A stretch of DNA of 64,000 bases from Auanema rhodensis. Taxonomy: Eukaryota > Nematoda > Chromadorea > Rhabditida > Rhabditidae. The position numbers and the translations under genes were made by a program. Within the stretch, counting starts at the first letter, position 1; each line of letters begins with the position of its first letter. The notes beneath the pieces are model-generated. The model was not told the origin of the DNA. It did not search any database and saw only the letters and a program-made list of their open reading frames with translations. Below are positions 62,360 to 64,000 of the stretch, one piece after another. The stretch lies in NCBI GenBank assembly GCA_964057225.1, contig OZ059897.1, positions 10,416,001 to 10,480,000 on the forward strand. The letters are read 5' to 3'.

Positions 62360-62431
62360 GCCCAAGTAGTATACTGGTTAGTACTCCACGTTGTGGCCGT
62401 GGCGACACAGATTCGATTCCTGTCTTGGGCA
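62360..62431 (+). pseudogene. tRNA-His(GTG) pseudogene R49
   Basis: G15C, G53A. Confidence 0.78.
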
Positions 62432-62691
62432 TTTTTTGTTTTGAAATTAAAATGCTATAAACATATTGCTTGCTTGTCATGTTAGATTTCTTTAATTCAA
62501 ATACATATTTAAGTTCTAACAATTTTTGATTTAATCACGTTCAATCAACTGTATTGTTTTCAAAAATAAAGACAAAATTCAATTTCTGATCATTGAATTA
62601 GAATTTTCATGTTGTCACACAGAAATTGAAGAATCTTAGTTCAATTCAGTAACAACGAACACACTAACTTTGTTAAGTTGTTGTAATATCG

Positions 62692-62763
62692 GCCCAAGTA
62701 ATATAGTGGTTAGTACTCCACGTTGTGGCCGTGGCGACACAGATTCGATTCCTGTTTTGGGCA
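62692..62763 (+). pseudogene. tRNA-His(GTG) pseudogene R50
   Basis: G10A, G53A, C66T. Confidence 0.82.
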
Positions 62764-63023
62764 TTTTTTGTTTTGAAATTTAAATGCTATAAAATAATTG
62801 CTTGCTTGTCATGTTAGATTTCTTTAATTTGAATACTTATTCAAGTTATAACAATTTTTGATTTAATCACGTTCAATTAATTGTATTGTTTTCAAAAATA
62901 AAGACAAAATTCAATTTCTGTTCATTGAATTAGAATTTTCATGTTGTCACACAGAAATTGAAGAATCTTAGTTCAATTCAGTAACAATGAACACACTAAC
63001 TTTGTTAAGTTGTTGTAATATCG

Positions 63024-63095
63024 GCCCAAGTAATATAGTGGTTAGTACTCCACGTTGTGGCCGTGGCGACACAGATTCGATTCCTGTCTTGGACA
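63024..63095 (+). pseudogene. tRNA-His(GTG) pseudogene R51
   Basis: G10A, G53A, G71A. Confidence 0.82.
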
Positions 63096-63355
63096 TTTTT
63101 TGTTTTGAAATTAAAATGCTATAAACATATTGCTTGCTTGTCATGTTAGATTTCTTTAATTCAAATACATATTTAAGTTCTAACAATTTTTGATTTAATC
63201 ACGTTCAATTAACTGTATTGTTCTCAAAAATAAAGACATCTTTCAATTTCTGTTCATTGAATTAGAATTTTCATGTTGTCACACAGAAATTGAAGATTCT
63301 TAGTTCAATTCAGTAACAATGAACACACTAACTTTGTTAAGTTGTTGTAATATCG

Positions 63356-63427
63356 GCCCAAGTAATATAGTGGTTAGTACTCCACGTTGTGGCCGTGGCG
63401 ACACAGATTCGATTCCTGTCTTGGACA
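63356..63427 (+). pseudogene. tRNA-His(GTG) pseudogene R52
   Basis: G10A, G53A, G71A; same subtype as R51, a one-unit duplication. Confidence 0.82.
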
Positions 63428-63687
63428 TTTTTTGTTTTGAAATTAAAATGCTATAAACATATTGCTTGCTTGTCATGTTAGATTTCTTTAATTCAAATAC
63501 ATATTTAAGTTCTAACAATTTTTGATTTAATCACGTTCAATTAACTGTATTGTTTTCAAAAATAAAGACATCTTTCAATTTCTGTTCATTGAATTAGAAT
63601 TTTCATGTTGTCACACAGAAATTGAAGATTCTTAGTTCAATTCAGTAACAATGAACACACTAACTTTGTTAAGTTGTTGTGATATCG

Positions 63688-63759
63688 GCCCAAGTAATAT
63701 AGTGGTTAGTACTCCACGTTGTGGCCGTGGCGACACAGATTCGATTCCTTTCTTGGGCA
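63688..63759 (+). pseudogene. tRNA-His(GTG) pseudogene R53
   Basis: G10A, G53A, G64T. Confidence 0.82.
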
Positions 63760-64000
63760 TTTTTTGTTTTGAAATTTAAATGCTATAAAATAATTGCTTG
63801 CTTGTCATGTTAGATTTCTTTAATTTGAATACTTATTCAAGTTATAACAATTTTTGATTTAATCACGTTCAATTAACTGTATTGTTTTCAAAAATAAAGA
63901 CAAAATTCAATTTCTGTTCATTGAATTAGAATTTTCATGTTGTCACACAGAAATTGAAGAATCTTAGTTCAATTCAGTAACAACGAACACACTAACTTTG

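Larger units (their letters stand above)
46361..64000 (+). repeat. tRNA-His tandem array, right block (53 tRNA copies, mostly degenerate)
   Basis: All 52 intervals between tRNA starts are exactly 332 bp. Only seven copies (R1, R5, R8, R10, R13, R15, R17) are consensus, all before 51808. From R18 onward every copy has G53A, nearly all have G10A, and most fall into three recurring subtypes: G71A (acceptor), G64T (T stem, with GTGATATCGG upstream) or C66T with or without G64A. The anticodon arm is unchanged in all of them. Higher-order repeats are clear: a five-unit period (1,660 bp; 47420, 49080, 50740) and a 13-unit duplication (4,316 bp; for example 54060/58376, 55056/59372, 55388/59704). The array leaves the window on the right. 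Confidence 0.97.

Overview
The window looks like animal, most probably nematode, nuclear DNA. It is AT-rich, carries tRNA genes with internal pol III promoter boxes, a candidate 45-nt intron with a TTTTAG acceptor, and two enveloped LTR retroelements. One of these is a BEL/Pao element with a phlebovirus-G2-like envelope, a type known from nematodes. The species cannot be named from the sequence.

Layout: about 42.5 kb of the 64 kb is one tandem array with a unit of 332 bp (329-332 bp). Every unit holds one 72-nt tRNA-His(GTG) gene and about 260 bp of AT-rich spacer. The array runs off both window ends and is split by two retroelement insertions into a left block (1-19077, copies L1-L58), a middle block (30836-36600, M1-M17) and a right block (46361-64000, R1-R53). 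That makes 128 tRNA copies. I count 47 that fit the consensus exactly: 34 in the left block, 6 in the middle and 7 in the right. The last exact copy is at 51736-51807. All 36 copies after it carry a broken B box (G53A), and most also carry a broken A box (G10A). So the array grades from apparently functional genes into a pseudo-tRNA satellite, although every copy keeps the GTG anticodon.

Element 1 (19078-30835, coding on the minus strand) is a Ty3/gypsy-type element with an unusual order: a Gag-like domain, an envelope-like glycoprotein, then protease, RT, RNase H and integrase. All lie in one frame, interrupted by a single UAA inside the envelope region. Its 3' LTR has lost about 310 bp internally. 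In its leader, on the opposite strand, there is a convincing candidate two-exon gene (28899-29480) of unknown function.

Element 2 (36601-46360, also minus) is a young BEL/Pao element with near-identical LTRs and a 6-bp target duplication. It has a Gag ORF, one in-frame UAA, then a 2129-residue Pol-Env ORF ending in a phlebovirus-Gc-like envelope. A third ORF repeats the three-finger zinc module of its own Gag. Next to its PBS the leader carries a second long match to tRNA-Gly(GCC), in the anticodon arm.

Removing each element together with one target-site copy restores a 332-bp spacing between the flanking tRNAs. This supports the element boundaries and the continuity of the array. tRNA positions below use standard tRNA numbering, where the D loop reads 14,15,16,18,19,20,20a,21.
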